The notes: generated by a model from the sequence alone, not told the origin. A stretch of 32,336 nucleotides of DNA from Sulfurovaceae bacterium (GCA_029933395.1 JAOZOG010000003.1:1-32336); one strand, 5' to 3'; shown: positions 1-6,507, counted from the stretch's first letter. A program made the numbers and translations.

Positions 1-313
1 CATACTCACTGAGCAGATGTTTGGCGCTTTGAATGAGAGGATGGTCAGGCTTGAGACTGGGTGTTGTGACTTCTAGTTCACTGGCATCGGGGTCGAAAAG
101 GTGGGAGGGGAGGATCTGGTTTCCCTCTTCATCCGTGAAAGGCTTTGCCGTTCTGTCATCAAAGAAAGTGCAGCCACCACCCAGTGCTTTGGCGATGGCC
201 CGGGTAGTGATGCCGTAGCCGAAAAGGGAAAGCCCTTTTAGTGAAGAGTGAAGAGTGAAGAGTGAAGAGTGTTTGTGTGTTTTACTTTGCAAAACTTTTG
301 TTTTATTTTTCAT
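1..313 (-). CDS. murD: UDP-N-acetylmuramoyl-L-alanine:D-glutamate ligase, 5' part (3' end outside window)
   Basis: MurD adds D-glutamate to UDP-MurNAc-L-Ala in the cytoplasm during peptidoglycan synthesis. Only about 104 codons are visible. The N-terminal nucleotide-binding domain is recognisable from LSLFGYGITTRAIAKALGGG, the FGYG..T pattern typical of Campylobacterota MurD. The frame has no ATG at the usual place. It stays open upstream through a heptamer array (240-270) to an ATG at 313-311, which overlaps the last 11 bases of the four-helix gene. That start gives 25 residues (MKNKTKVLQSKTHKHSSLFT, then LHSSL) before KGLSLFGYG. A TTG at 292-290 is an alternative start. The extension is encoded by an inserted element, so the mature N-terminus is not certain. 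Identity is confident from the sequence and from mraY next door; the start is an inference. Confidence 0.85.
   Translation of the reverse strand, partial: MKNKTKVLQSKTHKHSSLFTLHSSLKGLSLFGYGITTRAIAKALGGGCTFFDDRTAKPFTDEEGNQILPSHLFDPDASELEVTTPSLKPDHPLIQSAKHLLSEY
240..270. repeat. Left inverted terminal array of heptamer AGTGAAG (4 copies)
   Basis: Perfect tandem heptamers at 240-246, 247-253, 254-260 and 261-267 are followed by a partial AGT. On the minus strand the array has no stop codon in any frame, and it is read through as part of the present murD frame. Confidence 0.95.
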
Positions 314-659
314 TGTAGTTTTCTTTTGCTGTTTTTATACTTGAAGCTAAAATCTTTATCAGGCTTTCGGTATCATCTAGCATACTTTCAGCCGCTCTTT
401 TTTCTAGATATTGGCAATCCTTCAAAAGTCTTAACCAGTATTTTGTTTCATTGGCCTCTTTTAGTGAAATCGATAGTTTATTGATAAAATCTAATTTTGA
501 TTGGGCATATTTTCCTTCTGCAACAAGTGCCCCTATTGCTGTTCCTGAACGCAATAGCTGCTTACTTAAAATATACTCTTTTTTTTCTTGCTGGAGATGC
601 TTGCTGCATTTTACTATTCGAATTGAAAAATCATAACTTTTATCTTCTAATACACCCAT
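303..659 (-). CDS. Four-helix-bundle protein (S23/23S rRNA intervening-sequence protein family)
   Basis: This 118-residue protein is almost entirely helical and has the pattern of the four-helix-bundle (IVS/S23, TIGR02436-like) family: an N-terminal helix with YDFSIRIVKCSKHL, LLRSGTAIGALVAEGKYAQS in the second helix, a helix with ISLKEANETKYWLRLL, and a final helix. The length is normal for the family. Its ATG follows a weak GGGTGAT ribosome site and overlaps the end of a 37-codon leader ORF. Its own end overlaps an ATG in the murD frame. It is the only gene of a unit bounded by inverted heptamer arrays (240-270 and 709-739). Members of the family are known from insertions in 23S rRNA genes, and the related Avd protein partners the reverse transcriptase of diversity-generating retroelements. 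No function is established for stand-alone members like this one. Confidence 0.88.
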   Translation of the reverse strand: MGVLEDKSYDFSIRIVKCSKHLQQEKKEYILSKQLLRSGTAIGALVAEGKYAQSKLDFINKLSISLKEANETKYWLRLLKDCQYLEKRAAESMLDDTESLIKILASSIKTAKENYNEK

Positions 660-681
660 ATATCACCCGGCCCTAGTAATA

Positions 682-700
682 GCTTTTCTAAAAGAAAAGC
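682..700. other. Perfect hairpin between right array and four-helix gene
   Basis: GCTTTTCT (682-689), an AAA loop and AGAAAAGC (693-700) form an 8-bp stem in the leader of the four-helix gene. It could be a recognition structure of the element or an mRNA hairpin. No U-tract follows on the minus strand in terminator position. Confidence 0.55.
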
Positions 701-708
701 ATACCAAA

Positions 709-739
709 ACTCTTCACTCTTCACTCTTAATTCTTCACT
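709..739. repeat. Right inverted terminal array of heptamer AGTGAAG (3 copies plus variant AATTAAG)
   Basis: On the minus strand, 739-733, 725-719 and 718-712 are AGTGAAG, and 732-726 is the variant AATTAAG. A partial AGT follows at 711-709. The array mirrors the left one in copy number, phase and following bases. Confidence 0.95.
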
Positions 740-756
740 TTGAAGCAGAGCTTCAA

Positions 757-1815
757 TCATCGGAACTTAAACGAAACCAACGCCAACACATTACTGATCA
801 GCGCAATCATCCAGAAGCGAACGATGATTTTGTTTTCGGACCATTTTTTGAGTTCGAAGTGGTGGTGGATGGGGGCCATGAGGAAGATGCGTTTGCCCCG
901 GAGTTTGAAGCTGAGTACCTGCAGGATGACAGAGAGGGTTTCGATGACGAAGATGAAACCGATAAGCAGGAGGAGGACTTCGCTTTTGCCGAGGATTGCG
1001 AGGTAGGCGATGATGCCGCCGATGGAGAGGCTGCCGGTGTCGCCCATGAAGAGTTCGGCGGGGTAGCAGTTGTACCAGAGGAAGCCGAGCAGACCGCCGG
1101 CAAAACTGGCTGCAAGGATCGTCACTTCACCGACCCCTTTGATATTGGGAACGAGAAGGTAGTCACTGATAATGGCATGGCCGGTGACATAGGCGATCAT
1201 CCCCAGGGAACCCAGGGCGATGACGGAGGGGACAGTGGCGAGCCCATCGAGTCCATCGGTGAGATTGACGGCGTTGCTGGTCGCAAGGAAAAGCAGGAGC
1301 CAGAAAGGGATCGCAAAGTAACCCATATCAAAAAGCGGCGTCTTGACGAAGGGGACATAGAGTGTGGTGGGAAAGTCGGAGTAGATCAGGATCCCGGTGA
1401 CAATGAGGCCTACGACGATCTGCAGCATCAGTTTGCCGCGGGGAGTCAGTCCTTCGAGATTGTCGCGCGAGATGACTTTGCCCAGATCGTCTTTGAGTCC
1501 GACCAGGCCGAAGCCGATGATGCTGATCAGGCCCGCGACGATATAGATATTGCCCAGATTGGCAGTGATGAGGATGGCGATCACGATGGCGACTAGAAAG
1601 ATGGCGCCGCCCATTGTGGGGGTGTGTCGCTTGCCGTCATGGGCGGGAACGTATTTGCTGATAGGCTGATTAGCGTTTTTGGCGAGGGCCCAGGCGATAT
1701 AGCGAGGGAAGAGATAGAGTGTCAAAGCGAAGGCGATAATAAATCCAAAACCTGCACGAACGGTGATATAGGAAAAGAGATTGATATCAAAAAATTGATA
1801 TAATGCATACAACAT
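757..1815 (-). CDS. mraY: Phospho-N-acetylmuramoyl-pentapeptide-transferase
   Basis: MraY moves phospho-MurNAc-pentapeptide from UDP to undecaprenyl phosphate at the inner membrane, making lipid I. The 352-residue length and about ten hydrophobic segments are typical. Visible family motifs are KRHTPTMGG (62-70), the Asp pair D109-D110 in LKDDLGK, NLTDGLDG (184-191), MGDTGS (257-262) and the HHH of MAPIHHHF (317-319). The start ATG is the first in the frame, 72 bp from the divergent gpmI start. Its TGA stop overlaps the ATG of what seems to be the old murD start. Downstream on the same strand are the four-helix element and murD, so this is a cell-wall operon. Confidence 0.97.
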   Translation of the reverse strand: MLYALYQFFDINLFSYITVRAGFGFIIAFALTLYLFPRYIAWALAKNANQPISKYVPAHDGKRHTPTMGGAIFLVAIVIAILITANLGNIYIVAGLISIIGFGLVGLKDDLGKVISRDNLEGLTPRGKLMLQIVVGLIVTGILIYSDFPTTLYVPFVKTPLFDMGYFAIPFWLLLFLATSNAVNLTDGLDGLATVPSVIALGSLGMIAYVTGHAIISDYLLVPNIKGVGEVTILAASFAGGLLGFLWYNCYPAELFMGDTGSLSIGGIIAYLAILGKSEVLLLLIGFIFVIETLSVILQVLSFKLRGKRIFLMAPIHHHFELKKWSENKIIVRFWMIALISNVLALVSFKFR

Positions 1816-1887
1816 AAAAGAACTGCCTTCGAAATAAATGATGGTGGATATTCTACAATGATTTTGATTAAGTGAGGATGGTAAAAA
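1816..1887. promoter_or_regulatory. Divergent promoter region mraY/gpmI
   Basis: This 72-bp AT-rich spacer must hold the promoters of both divergent genes. A TACAAT hexamer at 1854-1859 could be the gpmI -10. TAGAAT at 1857-1852 on the minus strand could serve mraY. The two overlap, and -35 elements are not evident, as is common in Campylobacterota. The gpmI ribosome site is GTGAGG at 1872-1877. Confidence 0.4.
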
Positions 1888-3369
1888 ATGGCGATACAGA
1901 AAACATTATTGGTGATAACGGATGGAATCGGATGCAAGCCAAACAGTGTCTGCAATGCATTTAAGGATGCAGATAAGCCAACCTTCGACAAGCTTCTGGC
2001 TGAGGCACCCAAAGCGCTGATCCATACTTCCGGACTGAGTGTCGGCCTGCCCGAAGGACAGATGGGCAACTCGGAAGTGGGGCATATGACGATCGGAAGC
2101 GGCAGAATCCTCTATCAGGATCTGGTCAAAATCTCTCTGGCACTGGAGGATGGCAGCATCGAAGAGAATGAAGCGCTCAAGAAGACACTCGAGAAGAGTG
2201 AAAGAGTCCACCTGATCGGTCTGATGAGTGATGGCGGTGTCCATTCGCATATCGATCATATCATCGGTTTTGCGAAGCTGGCGAAGCGCAGAGGAAAGCG
2301 GGTCTTTCTGCATCTGATCACGGATGGCCGTGATGTGAGCCCCACTTCGAGCAAAACCTACCTCAAGCAGATCGAAGCGATCTGTGATGACGATATCTCC
2401 ATCGCGACGATCGGTGGACGCTTCTATGCAATGGATAGAGATAACCGCTGGGAGAGAGTGGAGCGTGGATATCGTGCGATCGCCGAAGCGGAACCCAAAA
2501 CCTCTCTGAGTCCGGAAGCGTATGTCGATGCAAGCTATGAAAAGGGTGAGACGGATGAGTTTATCGAGCCGGTCGCTTTCGAAGGGTATGACGGGATGCA
2601 GAGTGGCGATGCGGTGATTATGATGAACTTCAGAAGCGACAGGGTACGGGAGATCACGACAGCACTGGGGGATGAGAACTTCTCCGAGTTCGAGAGGAAG
2701 TTTATCCCTCTGCACATCGCTACGATGACACAGTATGATGCCAGTTTCCCCTATCCGGTACTCTTCCCCAAAGAGGCTCCGAAGAATACATTGGCTGAAG
2801 TGATCAGCAGGGCAGGATTGACACAGCTGCATACTGCAGAGACAGAGAAGTACGCCCATGTGACCTTCTTCTTCAACGGCGGCATAGAAGAGCCCTATCC
2901 CGGCGAAAGCAGGGTACTGATTCCCAGCCCCAGTGTCAAAACCTATGACCTGAAACCGGAGATGAGTGCGCCCGAAGTGGGTGAAGCGGTACGTAAAGCG
3001 ATGGATGAGCATTACGACTTCGTTGTTGTCAACTTCGCCAACGGAGATATGGTAGGGCATACCGGTAATTTCGAGGCGGCAAAAAAAGCGGTACATGCCG
3101 TCGATACGGAGCTGGGCAAAATTCTCGAAAAAGCCAAAGAAGATGGCTATGCTGTCATCATCACCTCCGATCACGGTAACTGTGAAGAGATGATGGATGC
3201 AGAGGGGAATATCCTGACCAACCATACAGTCGGCGATGTCTGGTGCTATATCCTCGCGGATGGTGTCGATCATGTCAAAGAGGATAAGGGTCTCAACAAC
3301 GTGGCACCGACGGTCCTGAAGTTGATGGGTCTGCCGATTCCCGAAGAGATGGATGAGCCGCTGATATAG
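1888..3369 (+). CDS. gpmI: 2,3-bisphosphoglycerate-independent phosphoglycerate mutase
   Basis: GpmI interconverts 3- and 2-phosphoglycerate in the cytoplasm using two Mn ions and a phosphoserine intermediate. The protein has 493 residues, slightly shorter than the usual 505-515. Visible motifs are ITDGIG with metal ligand D12, GNSEVGHM with catalytic S62, GLMSDGGVHSHIDH, DGRDVSP, GRFYAMDRDNRW, NFRSDRVRE, NFANGDMVGHTGN (about 384-396) and SDHGNCEEM (about 427-435). The usual HTxNPVP segment near the end reads TNHTVGDVW, a variant seen in this lineage. It is divergent from mraY and followed by the TerB-like gene. Confidence 0.97.
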   Translation: MAIQKTLLVITDGIGCKPNSVCNAFKDADKPTFDKLLAEAPKALIHTSGLSVGLPEGQMGNSEVGHMTIGSGRILYQDLVKISLALEDGSIEENEALKKTLEKSERVHLIGLMSDGGVHSHIDHIIGFAKLAKRRGKRVFLHLITDGRDVSPTSSKTYLKQIEAICDDDISIATIGGRFYAMDRDNRWERVERGYRAIAEAEPKTSLSPEAYVDASYEKGETDEFIEPVAFEGYDGMQSGDAVIMMNFRSDRVREITTALGDENFSEFERKFIPLHIATMTQYDASFPYPVLFPKEAPKNTLAEVISRAGLTQLHTAETEKYAHVTFFFNGGIEEPYPGESRVLIPSPSVKTYDLKPEMSAPEVGEAVRKAMDEHYDFVVVNFANGDMVGHTGNFEAAKKAVHAVDTELGKILEKAKEDGYAVIITSDHGNCEEMMDAEGNILTNHTVGDVWCYILADGVDHVKEDKGLNNVAPTVLKLMGLPIPEEMDEPLI

Positions 3370-3424
3370 TTGACTAATTGTCTTATATTCAATATGATAT
3401 AGAAAAATAAAAAAGGTAGTTGCC

Positions 3425-3772
3425 ATGGAGAAGAAAATCAAGCAATCCGTTGCCACCTTACTTGCCCATATTATCAAAATGGACGAGAGGGATGTAGAGA
3501 AGGAGGCACCGCTTTTTTGCTCCCTGATGAAGCAGGATTTTGACTGTGACCCCGAAGAGGCGAAAGCTTTTTTGCATCAAGCGATTGTAGAAGACTATGA
3601 TCTGGATGAACATTTGAATATCATCAATGAAGCGTTGTGCAACGATCAGTTGAGCAAAATGCATATTCTGGAGCAATTCAATCATATTATCTACTCCGAC
3701 AAATTTACCGATGAGGATTATGAGGAGTTCGAGAGGATCAAGGATAAGCTTTTTACCTGTGATTCGAAGTGA
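3425..3772 (+). CDS. TerB-like small acidic helical protein
   Basis: This 115-residue, helical, acidic protein has no signal peptide or membrane segment. Its pattern (a helix with ATLLAHIIKMDERDVEKE, then EEFERIKDKLF near the end) resembles the TerB-like tellurite-resistance domain family, whose members often sit alone between housekeeping genes. Metal binding by TerB acidic residues is known for the family, but no activity can be assigned here. A good AAGGTAG ribosome site lies 9 bases before the ATG. It lies between gpmI and fabG, 55 bp after gpmI, and is probably co-transcribed with gpmI. A REP-like palindrome pair follows immediately. Confidence 0.65.
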   Translation: MEKKIKQSVATLLAHIIKMDERDVEKEAPLFCSLMKQDFDCDPEEAKAFLHQAIVEDYDLDEHLNIINEALCNDQLSKMHILEQFNHIIYSDKFTDEDYEEFERIKDKLFTCDSK

Positions 3773-3788
3773 TTGTTTGCAGGGCCAT

Positions 3789-3880
3789 TGCAGGGTGGGT
3801 TTTCAAACCCACCAATCGAAATATTAAATGATGTGGTGGTGTGATTGAGGAGAATGGTGGGCTTGAAAGCCCACCCTACA
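3789..3880. repeat. REP-like palindrome pair (first)
   Basis: Unit one is GGTGGGTTTTCAAACCCACC (3794-3813), preceded by GCAG. Unit two is GGTGGGCTTGAAAGCCCACC (3856-3875), followed by CTAC, so on the minus strand it reads GTAG then the palindrome. The two face each other with a 42-nt spacer, the layout of a bacterial interspersed mosaic element. The GTAG tetranucleotide before a hairpin is the signature recognised by REP-associated tyrosine transposases. None is encoded in this window. Confidence 0.75.
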
Positions 3881-3924
3881 GAAACATTATCAATTCAAAA
3901 AAGATGAAAGAAAAGGGAATCAAA

Positions 3925-4668
3925 ATGAAATTTACAGGAAAAAATGTACTGGTCACCGGTGCGAGTAGAGGTATCGGGGCAGAGATCGCCAAAGGATTGG
4001 CGGCGATGGGGCTCAAAGTCTGGGTCAATTATCGTAGCGGCGAAGCAGAAGCGGCAGCAGTCAAAGAGACGATTGAGGCAACTGGTGGCGAGGCGGAGAC
4101 GATCGGTTTTGATGTCAGCGATGAGGCTGCTTTTGTCGCTGCAATCAAAGAGATCGTTGGTGCAGATGGAGAGTTAAGCTATCTGGTCAACAATGCCGGT
4201 ATCACCAACGACAAACTGGCGATGCGGATGAAAGAGGCGGATTTTATGTCGGTGATCGAAGCCAATCTCAAATCGACTTTCATCGGTTGTCGAGAAGCAG
4301 TGAAGGTGATGGGCAAAAAGCGTTTCGGTGCCGTGGTCAATATCGCTTCCATCGTAGGAGAAACAGGCAATGCCGGACAGACCAACTACGCCGCAAGCAA
4401 AGGCGGTACGATCGCGATGACCAAATCCTTCGCACTGGAGGCGGCACCGAGAAATATCCGCTTCAACACAATCACTCCGGGCTTTATCGCGACTGAGATG
4501 ACTGATGTGCTCAAAGATGAGGTCAAGGAGGCCTTCATCGCCAAGATTCCGTTGGGCCGATTTGGAGAGCCCAGAGAGGTCGCCGAGGCAGTGGCCTTCC
4601 TTCTCTCTGACCACTCCAGCTATATTACAGGTGAGACGCTGAGAGTCAACGGCGGGATGCTGATGTAA
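3925..4668 (+). CDS. fabG: 3-oxoacyl-[acyl-carrier-protein] reductase
   Basis: FabG reduces beta-ketoacyl-ACP with NADPH in the first reductive step of fatty acid elongation. From the ATG at 3925 the protein is 247 residues, the family norm. Visible are the Rossmann motif TGASRGIG (11-18), NNAG (89-92), catalytic S142, and Y155-x3-K159 within NYAASKGG. The frame is open further upstream to a GTG at 3841, but that region lies in the REP palindrome and has no ribosome site, whereas AAAGGGAA precedes 3925. In relatives fabG lies near acpP-fabF-accA; here those genes are 21.8 kb downstream, beyond the nos island. Confidence 0.96.
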   Translation: MKFTGKNVLVTGASRGIGAEIAKGLAAMGLKVWVNYRSGEAEAAAVKETIEATGGEAETIGFDVSDEAAFVAAIKEIVGADGELSYLVNNAGITNDKLAMRMKEADFMSVIEANLKSTFIGCREAVKVMGKKRFGAVVNIASIVGETGNAGQTNYAASKGGTIAMTKSFALEAAPRNIRFNTITPGFIATEMTDVLKDEVKEAFIAKIPLGRFGEPREVAEAVAFLLSDHSSYITGETLRVNGGMLM

Positions 4669-4720
4669 TTTTGGCCGGGGGTGGTGATGAGCTTTTTGGG
4701 TTCAGGATAGCAATCCAGCC

Positions 4721-4788
4721 GTAGCGTGGGCATTCCTGCCCACGAATCAACGATGCACTTCTGTCGTGGGCAGGAATGCCCACGCTAC
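4721..4788. repeat. REP-like palindrome pair (second), perfect inverted repeat
   Basis: A 25-nt unit at 4721-4745 (GTAG, then CGTGGGC-ATTCCT-GCCCACG) is repeated as its exact reverse complement at 4764-4788, with an 18-nt spacer. Each unit is itself a hairpin with a 7-bp stem. GTAG heads the palindrome as in REP elements. The stem sequence differs from the first pair, but both share the GTAG-x-GTGGG core. It lies between fabG and the response regulator and may also end fabG transcription. Confidence 0.85.
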
Positions 4789-4838
4789 ATATGGCAAGGG
4801 CGGAGAGTATGTAATATTTTGGAAAAGGGGAGGTGTCA

Positions 4839-5507
4839 ATGTCTGCGACTATTTTGTTGCTTGAAGATGACAGACTTTTCAACGAAACACTTCAGGATTT
4901 CCTCGAGGAGGAGGGATATGGGCTGCACTATGCACTCGACCCCTATACTGCCCTCGATCTGACCTATGAGCATAAATTCGACCTCTATCTCTTTGATGTC
5001 AATCTCCCCTATGAGAGTGGTTTCGACCTGCTCAGGAAACTCCGGGAGAGTGGTGATACGACACCAACGATTTTTATCACTTCACGCAGCGACAAAGATT
5101 CTCTGCGCGAGGGTTTCGTGACGGGGGCGGATGACTATCTGAAAAAGCCTGTCGATCTCGATGAGCTGCTTTTGCGTATCGATGCGGTACTCAGACGACA
5201 GGTGCGCAGCGAGCATATTCCGATAGGCCACTACAAGCTCGACAGTAAAAAGAAAAAACTCTACCTGAACGAAAGTGAGATAGAGATGCCTGCCAAAGTG
5301 ATCGACCTTCTGCACCTTCTCATCTCCTCCCAGGGGGAGATCGTCTCCTCGGATGAGATCAAAGATCGTCTCTGGCCCGCCAGCCAGGAGGCCAGCGAGG
5401 GGTCGATCCGTGTCTATATCGCCAAGCTCAAAAAATATTTTCCAGATGCAATAGAGAACATCCGTGGTGTCGGGTATCGCTTTGTGCTGCCCCGACAGGA
5501 GCTTTAG
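4839..5507 (+). CDS. OmpR/PhoB-family response regulator
   Basis: The protein has 222 residues. The receiver domain (about 4-118) has the acidic pair D10-D11, phospho-acceptor D53 in LYLFDVNLP, T81 and K103 in DDYLKKP. The winged-helix DNA-binding domain (about 125-222) ends in IENIRGVGYRFV, the typical OmpR C-terminus. The ATG at 4839 is preferred over an in-frame GTG at 4833 because GGGGAGG at 4827-4833 is the ribosome site. It abuts a histidine kinase and precedes tonB and the copper receptor. OmpR-type regulators bind direct repeats about one helical turn apart, and TTAAC-N6-TTAAC repeats stand before tonB, nosA and a NosL-like gene. This protein is the obvious candidate to bind them; that link is inference. 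Confidence 0.93.
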   Translation: MSATILLLEDDRLFNETLQDFLEEEGYGLHYALDPYTALDLTYEHKFDLYLFDVNLPYESGFDLLRKLRESGDTTPTIFITSRSDKDSLREGFVTGADDYLKKPVDLDELLLRIDAVLRRQVRSEHIPIGHYKLDSKKKKLYLNESEIEMPAKVIDLLHLLISSQGEIVSSDEIKDRLWPASQEASEGSIRVYIAKLKKYFPDAIENIRGVGYRFVLPRQEL

Positions 5508-6368
5508 ATGCCAAAAGCAGGCCGCCGACATACCATCAGCCTGCTCTATGCAGCACTTGTTTATTTTCTGAGTGTTGTGCTGCTTCTGGCACTGCTCTAC
5601 TGGTTTCTTCTGCTCAATGGATTTGACAAGGCGGATTTTTTGCTGGGAGCGGGAGCTGTGGCGGTTTTGGCGATGATCCTGGGGTATATCCTCTCTGGCG
5701 ATATCCTGGCGCCCAAGCAGGAGATGGACGCGAGGTTTCTGCATCTGAGCAAAGAGATTCTGCACGAACTCAATCTGCCTCTGGCAACGATCGAAGCCAA
5801 CAGTAAAATGCTGAAAAAAGCACATAGTGATGAGAAAACACAGAAGCGGCTGAAACGTATCGATGCGGCTTCTGTACGGCTAAAGCGGCTCTATGATGAG
5901 CTGGTCTATACGATCAACAAAGAGATCTACAATGTAGAAAAAGAGCACTTCTCTCTCTTGGCGCTGATCGAAGAGCGGGTCGAGGCGATGAAGGAGCTTG
6001 GCCGCAATCCTTTTCATCTCGAAGTTTCAGACCGCACCCTTTTTGCCGACAGAATCGGTTTTGAGCAGATGGTCGACAACCTGCTCAGCAATGCGATGAA
6101 GTATAGCAGCAGGGAGGCACCGATCAGGATCGCTACCGAGGGAAACAAGCTGGTGATAGAGGATCAGGGCATCGGGATGAGCGAGAGTGAGCTGGTGCAG
6201 ATTTTTGAACGCTACTATCAGTCCGACAGTAAGCAAAAAGGGGAGGGGATCGGTCTGGCACTCGTCAAAGCGTATTGTGATGAAGCGAAAATAGGGATCG
6301 CGATCTTGTCGAAGCCGGGAGAGGGGACGACCGTAAAATTGGATTTAACACAGTGTATTGCTGCCTGA
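5508..6368 (+). CDS. Compact membrane sensor histidine kinase
   Basis: The protein has 286 residues. Two N-terminal membrane helices (about 11-36 and 44-64) are separated by only a few residues, so there is no periplasmic sensor domain. The H-box is HELNLPLATIEANSKML with H86; the common R-T-P after HE is replaced by L-N-L-P. The ATPase domain has DNLLSNAMKYS (about 190-200), DQGIGM, FERYYQ and GEGIGLALVKAY. The ATG follows the response regulator stop directly. Without a sensor loop the signal must be sensed in the membrane, in the cytoplasm or through a partner. The ligand is unknown; the neighbourhood suggests copper or N2O respiration. Confidence 0.93.
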   Translation: MPKAGRRHTISLLYAALVYFLSVVLLLALLYWFLLLNGFDKADFLLGAGAVAVLAMILGYILSGDILAPKQEMDARFLHLSKEILHELNLPLATIEANSKMLKKAHSDEKTQKRLKRIDAASVRLKRLYDELVYTINKEIYNVEKEHFSLLALIEERVEAMKELGRNPFHLEVSDRTLFADRIGFEQMVDNLLSNAMKYSSREAPIRIATEGNKLVIEDQGIGMSESELVQIFERYYQSDSKQKGEGIGLALVKAYCDEAKIGIAILSKPGEGTTVKLDLTQCIAA

Positions 6369-6377
6369 AAACCGGCC

Positions 6378-6409
6378 TTAACGGTGAATTAACATTCATT
6401 TGTTACACT
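6378..6409 (+). promoter_or_regulatory. tonB promoter with TTAAC-N6-TTAAC direct repeat
   Basis: TTAAC at 6378-6382 and again at 6389-6393 have an 11-bp period. Ten bases later is TACACT (6404-6409), preceded by TG as an extended -10. The same arrangement occurs before nosA and before the NosL-like gene at 20489. It fits an activator of the OmpR family bound in place of a -35 box. The predicted transcription start is about 6416. Confidence 0.6.
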
Positions 6410-6415
6410 GCTTCG

Positions 6416-6486
6416 TCCCAAAATAGACTTGCCTTCTACAGGGTTGCAGCGTTTTCCCCTCCTGATTGTGAGCGATGGTTTTGGGA
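6416..6486 (+). other. Possible structured leader of tonB mRNA
   Basis: TCCCAAAA (6416-6423) and TTTTGGGA (6479-6486) are perfect complements enclosing about 55 nt, right at the predicted 5' end of the transcript. The start codon follows 21 nt later. I could not match the interior to any riboswitch class I know. It may simply be a stabilising 5' stem. Confidence 0.3.
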
Positions 6487-6507
6487 TAGACTCTATGGGA
6501 TGAGTGC

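Larger units (their letters stand above)
239..739. mobile_element. About 501-bp insertion with inverted heptamer-array ends carrying the four-helix-bundle gene
   Basis: The left end has four AGTGAAG heptamers plus AGT (240-270). The right end, read inward on the minus strand, has AGTGAAG, AATTAAG, AGTGAAG, AGTGAAG plus AGT (739-709). After the arrays the two ends continue GTTTG and TTTGG. The unit contains one gene and no transposase. Cutting out 501 bp joins plus-strand 238 to 740 and recreates an intact murD start overlapping the mraY stop, which defines the insertion to within a base or two. A target duplication longer than one or two T residues is not visible. Mobility is inferred from the empty-site reconstruction; I see no enzyme for it here. 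Confidence 0.7.
647..760 (-). pseudogene. Displaced original 5' end of murD, now a 37-codon leader ORF
   Basis: An ATG at 760-758 overlaps the mraY stop as ATGA and reads MIEALLQ up to position 740. It then runs into the heptamer array and the upstream region of the four-helix gene and stops with TAG at 649-647, inside that gene's start region. MIEALLQ joined to KGLSLFGYG (from 238 downward) is a continuous in-frame MurD N-terminus, so these seven codons look like the original beginning of murD, cut off by an insertion. As it stands, the ORF may couple translation from mraY into the four-helix gene. The frames and overlaps were read directly; the history is inferred. Confidence 0.65.

Noticed and set aside
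33..218. 61-codon plus-strand ORF at the left edge
   Set aside because: Antisense to the murD N-terminal domain, which is recognisable on the minus strand.
240..270. Tandem repeats taken as a CRISPR array
   Set aside because: Heptamers are directly adjacent with no spacers, and no cas gene is present.
859..1596. 245-codon open frame on the plus strand
   Set aside because: Antisense to mraY; its Asp/Glu/Gly-rich product mirrors hydrophobic membrane codons.
1781..1790. TTGATATCAA as a regulatory FNR box
   Set aside because: The two half-sites have no N4 spacing and the sequence lies inside the mraY coding region.
1906..3477. 523-codon open frame on the minus strand
   Set aside because: It is exactly antisense to gpmI, whose catalytic motifs are complete. 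The antisense product is rich in Cys/His/Ile without any domain.
6416..6486. Cobalamin or other known riboswitch in the tonB leader
   Set aside because: None of the conserved core sequences of riboswitch classes I know could be found; only the closing stem is evident.
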